Shown: positions 26,987 through 35,023 of the stretch, piece by piece
Position numbering within the stretch: the stretch's first letter is position 1
Layout of the letters: every line of letters begins with the position of its first letter
NCBI GenBank assembly: GCA_963667005.1
Contig: OY762937.1
Coordinates: 1,116,001-1,180,000 of the forward strand
Reading direction: 5' to 3'
Length of the DNA: 64,000 bases
From: G963662605 sp963667005
GTDB lineage: Bacteria > Bacteroidota > Ignavibacteria > Ignavibacteriales > Ignavibacteriaceae
Notes under the pieces: generated by a model
The model's input: the letters and a program-made list of their open reading frames with translations, nothing else
What the model was told of the DNA's origin: nothing
The model's database searches: none
Made by a program: the position numbers and the translations under genes

Positions 26987-27187
26987 ATAGAACGCGGACC
27001 CGCCCGACCGCTGACGCTGTCATGCGGGCAGGTGACACGGATTAACACAGATATATTTTTATAGCTGCAATTAGCAAAGCAATTATGATTTACCTGTAAT
27101 TCAACGACGCAAGATATTGGCGAATGTCTTCCTGATTAAATTAAAATCAGTGAAAATCCGCGTTATCAGTGTCATCCGCGTTCTATT
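26987..27187. repeat. Family B element, short copy 2, with 34-bp insertion
   Basis: Same termini and interior as 24110-24273, in the same orientation. A 34-bp GC-rich insert at 26999-27032 (CCCGCCCGACCGCTGACGCT then GTCATGCGGGCAGG) interrupts the left terminus; its exact reverse complement interrupts the right terminus of the GxxExxY element at 31949-31982. On the - strand the interior reads DFNLIRKTFANILRR-stop. The 26939-27397 gap holds this and the GTGCAC motif cluster, no gene. Confidence 0.8.
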
Positions 27188-27300
27188 GCGGTTCGGTTGG
27201 GTTTCTGATTTTACCCCTTGACTCATTTTCATCAAAGAACATGTGTGATAAACACGATGCAAAACTATTTCACAGGCACTGTCTCTGTCTATTGCCGGAT

Positions 27301-27331
27301 GCAGTGCACGAAGAGGTGCACGGTGCACTGC
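27301..27331. promoter_or_regulatory. GTGCAC inverted-repeat cluster, possible operator
   Basis: Arms GCAGTGCAC (27301-27309) and GTGCACTGC (27323-27331) are a perfect 9-bp inverted repeat, with a third GTGCAC at 27316-27321 between them. It lies 66 bases before the + strand phage genes, in the space between the divergent phage blocks. No regulator gene is close. Function is a guess. Confidence 0.35.
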
Positions 27332-27397
27332 TATGTGCAGATGACAAAGTCATAGCCGGAACTCTACTTTTGCGCAGTGATTAGAAAAGAGGAAGAA

Positions 27398-27646
27398 ATG
27401 AAATTGGAACCTGAATTATTGAATCTCATCGGAAACGGCAGCATCGCGCTCATTGTGTTTGTGATGTGGTATATCTCCATAAAACAGTTTGCCCGGCAGC
27501 AGGAAAAGAATGCCCGCCAGGAGCAGGAGAACACAAAACAGATGTTCGTTATGCTTGAGCAGGATATAAAGTATAAAGAAGTACTGACCGCGCTGCTTTC
27601 GCGCATGGAAACAAAGATTGATCTTGCATTGAGGAACGACAGATGA
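27398..27646 (+). CDS. Small phage protein: one TM plus coiled coil (Mu gp25/26-like position)
   Basis: 82 residues from ATG 27398 (GAGGAAG just before; a TTG-like start 21 bases upstream is less likely). One membrane span (SIALIVFVMWYISIKQF, about 16-32) is followed by a long charged helix (RQQEKNARQEQENTKQMFV). This layout is like DUF2730-type proteins found before the terminase genes of Mu-like phages; I infer the match from position and topology only. Its stop overlaps the next ATG (ATGA). Confidence 0.5.
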   Translation: MKLEPELLNLIGNGSIALIVFVMWYISIKQFARQQEKNARQEQENTKQMFVMLEQDIKYKEVLTALLSRMETKIDLALRNDR

Positions 27647-27918
27647 AAAAGAAAACAACCGGAACTCCGGATGCCGCACCGCAAAAAACAGAAATGGAAA
27701 ACCTTCAGGAAGATATTCTCTATCTATTAAAGGAATCCGTTGAACTGGCAAAAGAGAATCCCAACAGCAATACGCTGTATGCAGTACTCCGCGGACTCTC
27801 GGCAGCAAAGCTGTCATTTGAGTTAACGCAGAAGACAAAGCGTACCGGCAAAAAAGAAAAAATGATTTCACGCGAGATGATAGAATTTATTGAAAAAGAA
27901 ATACTCGGCATTAAATAG
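27643..27918 (+). CDS. Small phage protein, candidate small terminase (Mu gp27-like position)
   Basis: 91 residues, highly charged and helical (LQEDILYLLKESVELAKENP, then TLYAVLRGLSAAKLSFELTQ and a Lys-rich stretch). It lies directly upstream of the large terminase, where Mu-like phages carry gp27 (DUF3486), a DNA-recognition subunit. No helix-turn-helix can be named with certainty. The ATG overlaps the preceding stop, and the terminase ATG starts 1 base after its own stop. Confidence 0.45.
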   Translation: MKKKTTGTPDAAPQKTEMENLQEDILYLLKESVELAKENPNSNTLYAVLRGLSAAKLSFELTQKTKRTGKKEKMISREMIEFIEKEILGIK

Positions 27919-27919
27919 T

Positions 27920-29287
27920 ATGGTACTGAAAGGACTCGAAGAAATACAAAATCATCTGCCGCTGTTTCTACCGTATCAGGTCGCGTGGCTGAAAGATGAT
28001 GCCCCCGTAAAGGTATGGGAAAAATCCAGACGTATCGGTGCAACATTTGTCCAGAGCTATGAAGATGTACGTGATATTATCAAGGGCAATGTGCCGGCAG
28101 TGTGGTTCAGCTCGGCGGATGAAACTGCGGCGAGGGAATACATCATATATTGTATGCAGTGGATAAAGCTGCTCTCACTTGCAAAAAACGGGGACGAGGC
28201 GGTGCTCGACATTCAACGGAAAACGGGGACACTGCAAATCCATTTTTCAAACGGGAAGCGAATCACGGCACTGACGAGCAATCCGAAAGCCTTCAGGAGC
28301 AAAGGCGGCAAGGTTGTGCTCGATGAGTTTGCGCATCACGATGATGATACAGCACTGTGGAAAGCTGCGAAACCCGCAATCACCTGGGGCTATCCATTAA
28401 GAATTCTTTCGACGCATAACGGTAAGCAGAGTTTGTTCTACCGATTTGTCGAAAATATTAAGAAAGGTTCTTTGCCGTGGGGACTCCATACAACCGACAT
28501 ACACAAAGCCGTTGAGGATGGACTCGCAGATAAAATATTGCAGAGGCATACGACACCAAAAGAGCGCGAAGCATGGCTAAAGGAACTTCGTGAAAGCTGC
28601 TTTGATGAGATTGTCTGGAATGAGGAGTTCTGCTGTGTGCCGGTGGATGAATCAACTGCCTTGCTGTCGTATAAGCGTATTGCCGAGTGTGAATCTTCCG
28701 GTCTCATCTTGAAAGACACTCTTACGGATGAGGGCGAATATTACGCCGGTATAGATATCGGAAGGAAAAATGACTACACTGTGTTGAGTGTTATTGAAAA
28801 GGGCAGTGCCGGACTTTCGCTTGTGGTTCAAAAGGTAATGAAAGGTGAAACATTCAGCCGCCAGAAAGAAGTTATGCGTGAGTATCTGACGCATCCTAAA
28901 TTGCGGCGGTGCTGCATTGATGCAACGGGGATGGGACTGCCTCTCGCGGAGGAACTGCAAAAACAATACGGAACAAAAATCGAGGGAGTCAACTTTACCT
29001 CGCAGATCAAAGAAGAACTCGCCTATACCGTATTAAAACACTTTGAAGAAAAGAAAATCATCATCCCGTCCGATGTTCAATTGCGTGATGACCTGCACAG
29101 TATCCGCCGCATGCAAACATCGTCCGGTAACACCAGATTTGATGCGGTGCGAACGGGCGGTGGTCATGGCGACCGGTTCTGGTCGCTCGCGTTGGCTCTG
29201 CATGCCGCACAAAACGCTCCCATGCCGATAGCGGTCATGTCGAACAATATTAAACGGAAAAGCCGAATCACAAGAAATTTTATATAA
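27920..29287 (+). CDS. Phage terminase large subunit (Mu gp28-like)
   Basis: 455 residues. The packaging ATPase/nuclease has the altered Walker A seen in gp28-type proteins (WEKSRRIGATFVQS), Walker B GKVVLDEFAHH and the RNase H-like nuclease domain with YYAGIDIGRKNDYTVLSV and CCIDATGMGLPLAEEL. Start 27920 directly follows the upstream stop; the frame is open to a TTG at 27890 inside the neighbour, which I reject. The gene is intact although other parts of the phage are broken. The 16-bp gap to the portal gene contains GGAGG. Confidence 0.87.
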   Translation: MVLKGLEEIQNHLPLFLPYQVAWLKDDAPVKVWEKSRRIGATFVQSYEDVRDIIKGNVPAVWFSSADETAAREYIIYCMQWIKLLSLAKNGDEAVLDIQRKTGTLQIHFSNGKRITALTSNPKAFRSKGGKVVLDEFAHHDDDTALWKAAKPAITWGYPLRILSTHNGKQSLFYRFVENIKKGSLPWGLHTTDIHKAVEDGLADKILQRHTTPKEREAWLKELRESCFDEIVWNEEFCCVPVDESTALLSYKRIAECESSGLILKDTLTDEGEYYAGIDIGRKNDYTVLSVIEKGSAGLSLVVQKVMKGETFSRQKEVMREYLTHPKLRRCCIDATGMGLPLAEELQKQYGTKIEGVNFTSQIKEELAYTVLKHFEEKKIIIPSDVQLRDDLHSIRRMQTSSGNTRFDAVRTGGGHGDRFWSLALALHAAQNAPMPIAVMSNNIKRKSRITRNFI

Positions 29288-29302
29288 ATCCCGGAGGATA
29301 CA

Positions 29303-30493
29303 ATGAAAAAGAGAAATAGAACTAAACAGCAAAACGAAAAGAGCGGAGCAGATAGACTGCATCGTGAAATAGCCAGCAGAAAACTGATGAACGATCTGCC
29401 GTATTTGATGAATAACTTGCCGGATCCCGATCCGATATTACAGAAGACGGGCAAGTCAATAATTGCATACCGCGATTTGACATCGGATGCGCACGTATAC
29501 GCGAACATGCAGCAAAGAAAATCCGGACCGACATCAATGAAGTGGCAGGTGATGAAAAACAATGCGGGCGATGATGAAGTGCGTTTCATCCGTGACGTGC
29601 TCGGCAGAATGGATATTGATAAACTTATCAATCAAATTCTCGATGCGGTGTTTTATGGATACTCCGTTCTGGAAATTATTTGGGAAGTAAAGAACGGAAA
29701 GTATGTCCCCGCATCAATCGAAGAAAAACCGCAGGAGTGGTTCGTATTTGACTCTGACAACAAACTCAGATTGATTGAGAATTACGGAAGCGACGGCATT
29801 GTCCTTCCAAAGTATAAATTTTTGACGGCTGTCAATCAGCCGACGTATTTGAATCCCTATGGAGAAAAAACATTGAGCCGGTGCTACTGGCCGGTCACAT
29901 TCAAACGTAGCGGGTTACAATTCTGGGTCACCTTTACCGAAAAGTACGGCATGCCGTTCCTCGTCGCAAAAGAACCGCGCACCTACACGAGTGATGAAAC
30001 AGCCGCGCTACTGGCATCATTGGAAAAGATGCTGAGTGATACGATTGCGGTTATTCCGGATGATGCAAGTATCGAGTTTGTTGAAGGCTCACATACGCGG
30101 TCAAGTGAGGTATATAAAAGCTACCTTGAGTTCTGCAACACGGAAATTTCAAAAGCAATTCTTTCGGAAACGCTGACAACGGAAGTCACTGATCGTGGGA
30201 CTTATGCTGCGGCAAAAACGCATCGCGATATTTTACACCATATCATAGAAGGCGATAAACGGTTGGTGGAAAAGACTATCAATGCCTTAATCGGAATGAT
30301 ATGGGAATTGAATTTTGTGGATAATGCGCACGAAACTATTCCGGTTTTTCAGTTGTACGGCGAAGACGAAGTACATAAATCGCTCGCGGAGCGGGATAAA
30401 ACCCTGCAAAAAATGGGAATCGTGTTCGGAAAAGAATATTTCAAGCGGTACTATAATTTGAAAGAAGACGAATTCGAAGTGAAGGAGAGCTAA
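29303..30493 (+). CDS. Phage portal protein, DUF935 family (Mu gp29-like)
   Basis: 396 residues with the DUF935 pattern: VLEIIWEVKNGKYVPASIEE, QEWFVFDSDNKLRLI, GLQFWVTFTEKYGMPFLVAK and TEVTDRGTYAAAKTHRDIL. The portal forms the ring at the capsid vertex through which terminase pumps DNA. It is somewhat shorter than typical (about 450-520), missing part of the C-terminus. The usual next genes (MuF-type head morphogenesis, protease, capsid, tail) do not follow; a family A repeat starts at its stop codon. The ribosome binding site GGAGG is clear. Confidence 0.85.
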   Translation: MKKRNRTKQQNEKSGADRLHREIASRKLMNDLPYLMNNLPDPDPILQKTGKSIIAYRDLTSDAHVYANMQQRKSGPTSMKWQVMKNNAGDDEVRFIRDVLGRMDIDKLINQILDAVFYGYSVLEIIWEVKNGKYVPASIEEKPQEWFVFDSDNKLRLIENYGSDGIVLPKYKFLTAVNQPTYLNPYGEKTLSRCYWPVTFKRSGLQFWVTFTEKYGMPFLVAKEPRTYTSDETAALLASLEKMLSDTIAVIPDDASIEFVEGSHTRSSEVYKSYLEFCNTEISKAILSETLTTEVTDRGTYAAAKTHRDILHHIIEGDKRLVEKTINALIGMIWELNFVDNAHETIPVFQLYGEDEVHKSLAERDKTLQKMGIVFGKEYFKRYYNLKEDEFEVKES

Positions 30494-30675
30494 CCGCAGA
30501 GAACGCAAAGAGCGCAAAGATTTTTTAAGAAGAACTCGCGCCAAGACGCTAAGCCGCCAAGATTTTGTATAAAAAAACGAAGAGCATTAGGTCATGCAAA
30601 CACGATGATGACTAATTAACGTAAACAGTAGATGAAAATATACTTTGCGTCTTGGCGCCTTTGCGTGAATTCCTT
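30492..30675. repeat. Family A repeat pair after the portal gene
   Basis: Left arm has AACCGCAGAGAACGCAAAGA and CGCCAAGACGCTAAGCCGCC; right arm (30640-30675) has TTTGCGTCTTGGCGCCTTTG. The repeat begins at the portal stop codon, so it may have replaced the original downstream region. Confidence 0.7.
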
Positions 30676-30743
30676 TTTGGCTCAACGAGGATTAGGATTT
30701 TTTTCGCAGAATGGGGAAATTGCATAAAATAATTTGAAAGTTT

Positions 30744-31439
30744 ATGAAAACGAAAAAACCATTAGCAGTTGTTGCCGTCAGCGGCGGTATGGATAGCTGC
30801 GTTACTGCCGCACTGGCAAAAGAACAATACGAATTGGCTCTGGCGCACTTTAATTACGGACAGCGTACGGAAGAACGTGAGCTGAAAGCATTTCACGATA
30901 TAGCAGATTTTTACGGTGTTGATCTGCATCACCGTCTTGTTATTGATTTCTCCCACTTCTCAAAAATCGGCGGTTCCTCCCTGACTGATTTTTCTATGGA
31001 AGTAACAAAAGCGGACATCGAAAATAGACACGTACCTTCATCGTATGTCCCGTTTAGAAACGCGAACATTCTTTCCGCATGCGTAAGCTGGGGGGAGGTT
31101 ATAGGCGCAAAAGCGATTTTTATCGGCGCGGTGTATGAAGATGCAAGCGGGTATCCGGACTGCCGTCCCGAGTTTTACGAGGCTTTTGAAAAGATGGTCG
31201 AGACCGGCACGAAACCAGAAACACATATCAAGATTGTTACTCCAATTATTCACATGAGCAAAGAAGAGATTGTTAAAAAGGGTGTTGATCTTAAAGCGCC
31301 ATTACATCTAACGTGGTCATGTTATCAGAATAGTGATGAGGCTTGTGGTGTGTGCGATAGCTGCGCTTTCAGACTGAGGGGATTCAGGCTTGCCGGCGTT
31401 GAAGACCCTATTCCCTATAAACAACGCCCGAGCTACTAG
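30744..31439 (+). CDS. queC: 7-cyano-7-deazaguanine synthase
   Basis: QueC makes preQ0 from carboxy-deazaguanine with ATP and ammonia in queuosine biosynthesis. The PP-loop VSGGMDSCV is at residues 12-20, and the C-terminal zinc site CYQNSDEACGVCDSC (about 192-206) gives four cysteines with family spacing. Its 231 residues are normal. It is alone between the phage remnant and the GxxExxY element; no other que genes are nearby. The family B terminus starts 3 bases after its stop. Confidence 0.95.
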   Translation: MKTKKPLAVVAVSGGMDSCVTAALAKEQYELALAHFNYGQRTEERELKAFHDIADFYGVDLHHRLVIDFSHFSKIGGSSLTDFSMEVTKADIENRHVPSSYVPFRNANILSACVSWGEVIGAKAIFIGAVYEDASGYPDCRPEFYEAFEKMVETGTKPETHIKIVTPIIHMSKEEIVKKGVDLKAPLHLTWSCYQNSDEACGVCDSCAFRLRGFRLAGVEDPIPYKQRPSY

Positions 31440-31441
31440 AA

Positions 31442-31995
31442 CAATAGAACGCTGATAACGCGGATGACACGGATTCGCGCGGATTTATTTTTTATAGAAC
31501 AGGAGGAGGAAAATGCTTTTACATGAAGATGTTACCGATAAAATCATAAGTGCTTTTTATCAGGTAAATAACACGCTTGGTCATGGATTTCTTGAAAAGG
31601 TTTATGAGCGGGCGATGATACATGAACTGCATAAACAAGGATGTCGTGTTGAGACCCAAAAGAGTATAAAAGTTTATTATGACGGAAATGAAGTTGGGGA
31701 TTATTTCGCTGACATGGTCGTGAATAATTGCGTCATTGTTGAGCTTAAAGCAGCCGAGTCGCTTTGTCACGAGCATGAAGTTCAATTAGTAAATTATCTG
31801 CGAGCCACCAAAATAGAAGTCGGATTGCTGCTAAATTTTGGCAAAAAAGCAGAATTTAAAAGAAAGCTGTTTATGAATATCAGGAAACAGCAGAGTTAGA
31901 GATTTTCTGATAAAAATATATTAGTGAAAATCCGTGTCATCCGTGTCACCTGCCCGCATGACAGCGTCAGCGGTCGGGCGGGTTCGCGTTCTATC
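31442..31995. mobile_element. Family B element carrying a GxxExxY gene
   Basis: A 554-bp unit with inverted ends: left CAATAGAACGCTGATAACGC then GGATGACACGGATT; right AAAATCCGTGTCATCCGTGT, a 34-bp insert (31949-31982), then TTCGCGTTCTATCG. The GxxExxY gene fills the interior. No target duplication is evident. The same ends enclose shorter units at 24110-24273 and 26987-27187, and single ends are at 35978-36002, 38603-38620 and 48343-48356. Confidence 0.7.
31513..31899 (+). CDS. GxxExxY protein (PD-(D/E)XK-like)
   Basis: 128 residues. The name-giving motif is GFLEKVYE (about 24-31), and the nuclease-like core follows as VGDYFADMVVNNCVIVELKA (Asp and ExK of a PD-(D/E)XK fold), then HEVQLVNYLRATKIEVGLLL and LNFG. 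The family is small, widespread and of unknown role; the fold suggests DNA cutting. GGAGGAGG lies just before the ATG. It sits alone inside a pair of inverted family B repeats, which suggests that the protein and the repeat ends belong together. Confidence 0.85.
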   Translation: MLLHEDVTDKIISAFYQVNNTLGHGFLEKVYERAMIHELHKQGCRVETQKSIKVYYDGNEVGDYFADMVVNNCVIVELKAAESLCHEHEVQLVNYLRATKIEVGLLLNFGKKAEFKRKLFMNIRKQQS

Positions 31996-31999
31996 GCAG

Positions 32000-34141
32000 C
32001 TATTCCTTGTCGCTGAGTTTTTTTGCCAGCTTCTTCGGAGGCTTCGTACTGTTTTTCATAAACCACTCCTGCGAGTTGATAAGCTTTTGACCTTCTTCAA
32101 TCGGTGCAAAATAGTATGTTCCATCGGGGCGCAGTACTCTAGCCTTCTGATTATCAATCAGCATTACCTTAAGAATAATGTCTTTCAACTGCTTTTTAAG
32201 TTTCTCATCAAGAATAGGGAATGCGATTTCTACACGGCGGTCGAGATTTCGCTGCATCATATCTGCGCTGCTGAGGAAGATTTCAAAGTCGCCGTTATTT
32301 TCAAAATAGAAGATGCGGCTGTGTTCAAGAAATCTGCCGACAATACTGGTAACACGAATGTTCTCGCTGACTCCGGGCTTGCCGGGAATGAGACAGCAGA
32401 TACCGCGCACAATGAGATCTATTTTTACGCCGGCGTTTGATGCTTCGTATAATGCTGAGATAAATAACGGGTCAACAAGAGAGTTCAGTTTCATCACGAT
32501 GCGCCCTTCGCGTCCTGCCCGTACATGCTCAACCTCGCGCTCAACAAGTTCCAGTAATTTTTCACGCAAATTAATCGGTGCTACAAGCAGCTTGTTAAAT
32601 TCAGTCTGCTTTGAATATCCGGTAAGATAGTTGAAGATGTTTGAAACATCAACACCGATTTCATCGTTGCAAGTAAACAAACCGAGATCGGTATACATCT
32701 TGGCTGTCGTTGCGTTATAATTGCCTGTTGAAAGATGCACATACCGGCGGAGGCCATCCGCTTCTCTTCTTACAACGAGCGCCATTTTGGCGTGTGTTTT
32801 CAATCCAAGCAATCCGTACACAACATGCGCACCGACTTTTTCAAGCTCACGTGCCCAGAAAATATTATTCTCTTCATCGAAACGTGCTTTCAATTCAACA
32901 AGCACGGCGACCTGCTTTCCACGCTCTGCAGCTTCGATAAGATATTCAACGACCGGCGAATTAGCACCTACGCGATAGAGCGTTTGCTTAATTGCTAGTA
33001 CGTCGGGGTCGCGGGATGCTTTTTTAATAAACTCAATAACGGGAGAGAATGATTCATACGGATGATGAAGAAGAATATCTTTTTCCTTTATCGTTGTAAA
33101 AATATCCTCACCATTTTCAAAAGCTTTTGGCAGCGAGGGGATATACGGTTTATCTTTTAATTTATGTAAAGGTAAATTGGCTATTGCCATAACCGTACTA
33201 AGTCCAAGAGGCCCCTCCATAATGTGCACTTCATCCCGTGTAATTTCCAGGTTCTCTATCAACGTATCAATCATGAACTCCGGCATATCCCTGCCTACCT
33301 GCAGGCGAATAACATTTCCGAATCTGCGCTGGCGGATATTCTCTTCGATAGTTTTCAGCAGGTCATCTGCTTCGTCTTCCTGAATTTCCATGTCCGTATC
33401 ACGGGTAATTCTGAATCTGTGTGCCTCAAGAATTTCCATGTGCGGGAATAGAAGGTTTAAGTTTGCTTTGATAAGATCGCTGAGCCACATAAACTTATAC
33501 ACCCGGTTTTCTTCATCGGCGCTATGACCTTTTACCGGCTGGAAAATAGTATCAACACGCAAAAGAAGCTGCAAAGAACTCGGTACTTTAACTCTTGCAA
33601 AAAATTCTTCACCTTTAGGTGACCGCACTTGTATAGCAAGACTCAAGCTGAGATTTGATATATACGGAAACGGCCGACCCGGATCGAATGCAAGCGGAGT
33701 AAGCACCGGAAAAATCTCTCTTTTAAAATATTCATGCAGCGCAATAAATTCTTCCGGACTCAAATCTTCCAACTTGCAGAGATATACATTGTTCTCTCTT
33801 AACTGTGGCAGGATTTCATCGCGCCAAACTTTATTCACCTGATCAAGCATCGGGCGAAGAACACCCTCGATTTTCCGGAGCTGCTCTGTGGGCGTTAAGC
33901 CGTCAATTGTTGGTTCGGCAAATCCTGCATCAACCTGATCTTTTAATCCGGATACGCGTATCATATAAAATTCATCGAGGTTGGATGCAAAGATGGAGAT
34001 GAATTTCACTCTCTCCAGAAGTGGAAGTTCGGGATTTATCGCTTCTTCAAAAACGCGGCGGTTAAATTCAATCCAGCTTAACTCGCGGTTCATAAAGTTA
34101 TCGGGATGATTATATTTCTTTAGCAATTCTTTTGTTGACAT
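32000..34141 (-). CDS. ppk1: Polyphosphate kinase 1
   Basis: PPK1 reversibly makes polyphosphate from ATP. Four-domain enzyme of 713 residues: an N-terminal helical domain (FMNRELSWIEFNRRVFEEA), a head domain, and two phospholipase-D-like C-terminal domains with the autophosphorylated His in RYVHLSTGNYN and the second His in FLEHSRIFYFEN. I choose ATG 34141 (AAGG 9 bases upstream, protein begins MSTKELLKKY) rather than the frame's first Met at 34213, which would add 24 non-conserved residues. The stop lies 5 bases from the right end of the GxxExxY element. Confidence 0.94.
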   Translation of the reverse strand: MSTKELLKKYNHPDNFMNRELSWIEFNRRVFEEAINPELPLLERVKFISIFASNLDEFYMIRVSGLKDQVDAGFAEPTIDGLTPTEQLRKIEGVLRPMLDQVNKVWRDEILPQLRENNVYLCKLEDLSPEEFIALHEYFKREIFPVLTPLAFDPGRPFPYISNLSLSLAIQVRSPKGEEFFARVKVPSSLQLLLRVDTIFQPVKGHSADEENRVYKFMWLSDLIKANLNLLFPHMEILEAHRFRITRDTDMEIQEDEADDLLKTIEENIRQRRFGNVIRLQVGRDMPEFMIDTLIENLEITRDEVHIMEGPLGLSTVMAIANLPLHKLKDKPYIPSLPKAFENGEDIFTTIKEKDILLHHPYESFSPVIEFIKKASRDPDVLAIKQTLYRVGANSPVVEYLIEAAERGKQVAVLVELKARFDEENNIFWARELEKVGAHVVYGLLGLKTHAKMALVVRREADGLRRYVHLSTGNYNATTAKMYTDLGLFTCNDEIGVDVSNIFNYLTGYSKQTEFNKLLVAPINLREKLLELVEREVEHVRAGREGRIVMKLNSLVDPLFISALYEASNAGVKIDLIVRGICCLIPGKPGVSENIRVTSIVGRFLEHSRIFYFENNGDFEIFLSSADMMQRNLDRRVEIAFPILDEKLKKQLKDIILKVMLIDNQKARVLRPDGTYYFAPIEEGQKLINSQEWFMKNSTKPPKKLAKKLSDKE

Positions 34142-34330
34142 AAAAAGCCTTATAAAACAATATTCACATTGAATGTCCGTAAATGCAATAGTGCGGCATG
34201 TACGGCGAAGCATAAATAATTAATATACAAAAAATTCGGGCAATCAAGAAAGTCGGGATGTGATTCTGAGCGCAAAAACAGCTAAAATGATGCACGTTAG
34301 GGCAAAATTAACATATGCAGAGACCAGCTA

Positions 34331-34380
34331 CTCCGCCATGAATGGCGGAGTTATTAATAACCACGTCATTTATGGCGTGG
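34331..34380. repeat. Family C composite: two 20-nt hairpins joined by TTATTAATAA
   Basis: CTCCGCCATGAATGGCGGAG (34331-34350), TTATTAATAA (34351-34360), CCACGTCATTTATGGCGTGG (34361-34380). The reverse complement has the same order and spacer as 50673-50722. The 34142-34502 gap otherwise shows no gene. Confidence 0.85.
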
Positions 34381-34502
34381 TTGCAGGCTATGGTAGAAAC
34401 TACTAAAACATATTGTATTCTTTGAGATTATCGACCATTATTGTATTTTCTCTCTTACTTCTCAGGCTTGTTGCATAAAATTCATTAATCTGAAAGAGTC
34501 GT

Positions 34503-35012
34503 ATGCTCGAAGGTGCAAAAACATACTCATTAATGGATAGGCTTACTCGTTGGATTTTCTCACTCATTATAATTCCCGTTGCTTACTATTTTCTGTCAAA
34601 TCAGGGGAATTATACATTCATAGATAATTTTGATCTGATTATCCATGAGCCGGGGCATCTGTTTTTTTCATTTATGGGGGATACTCTCCACATGCTGGGT
34701 GGAACGCTGATGCAATTAATCCTGCCTTCGTTGCTTATTCTCTATTGCCTAAGAGCGCATAAGATATTCTGGACTCAACTTTCCATGTGCTTTCTTGCGC
34801 AGAACCTCATTAACATCAGTGTTTATGCGGGTGATGCGGTGACAATGAAGCTGCATTTGTTCGGGCCTCCCGGCGCAAAGCACGACTGGCATTACCTGTT
34901 GATGAAGTATAATATGCTCGACATGACCGAAGATATAGCAATGTTTTTCCTCGCCATGGCGGGAATTACATTTCTGATTGCTATTTTAGCACCGTTATAT
35001 ATTAAAGATTAG
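34503..35012 (+). CDS. Small membrane protein with HEPGH motif, possible M50-like metalloprotease
   Basis: 169 residues with about five hydrophobic segments (about 16-33, 64-81, 86-103 and 145-165 are clear). The sequence LIIHEPGHLFFSFMG, inside or near a membrane span, matches the HExxH zinc motif and the HExGH form of intramembrane (M50) proteases, followed by a short Gly-rich GDTLHMLGGTLMQ. A third ligand of the D-type is not certain. Substrate unknown. It is 11 bp upstream of the MORN/TonB-like gene and likely co-transcribed with it. Confidence 0.55.
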   Translation: MLEGAKTYSLMDRLTRWIFSLIIIPVAYYFLSNQGNYTFIDNFDLIIHEPGHLFFSFMGDTLHMLGGTLMQLILPSLLILYCLRAHKIFWTQLSMCFLAQNLINISVYAGDAVTMKLHLFGPPGAKHDWHYLLMKYNMLDMTEDIAMFFLAMAGITFLIAILAPLYIKD

Positions 35013-35023
35013 CAACTCAGATA

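Noticed and set aside
27101..27328. Small - strand ORF ending NLIRKTFANILRR as a gene
   Set aside because: It has no valid start context and most of it is non-coding spacer; only its end is interesting as a remnant of a GxxExxY-type gene.
23494..30493. Complete, inducible prophage or gene transfer agent
   Set aside because: No integrase, transposase, repressor or tail genes are present and the capsid gene is frameshifted; I report it only as a remnant or possible domesticated unit.
34142..34213. Longer ppk1 start at 34213
   Set aside because: The added 24 residues are not of the family and a ribosome binding site lies before ATG 34141.
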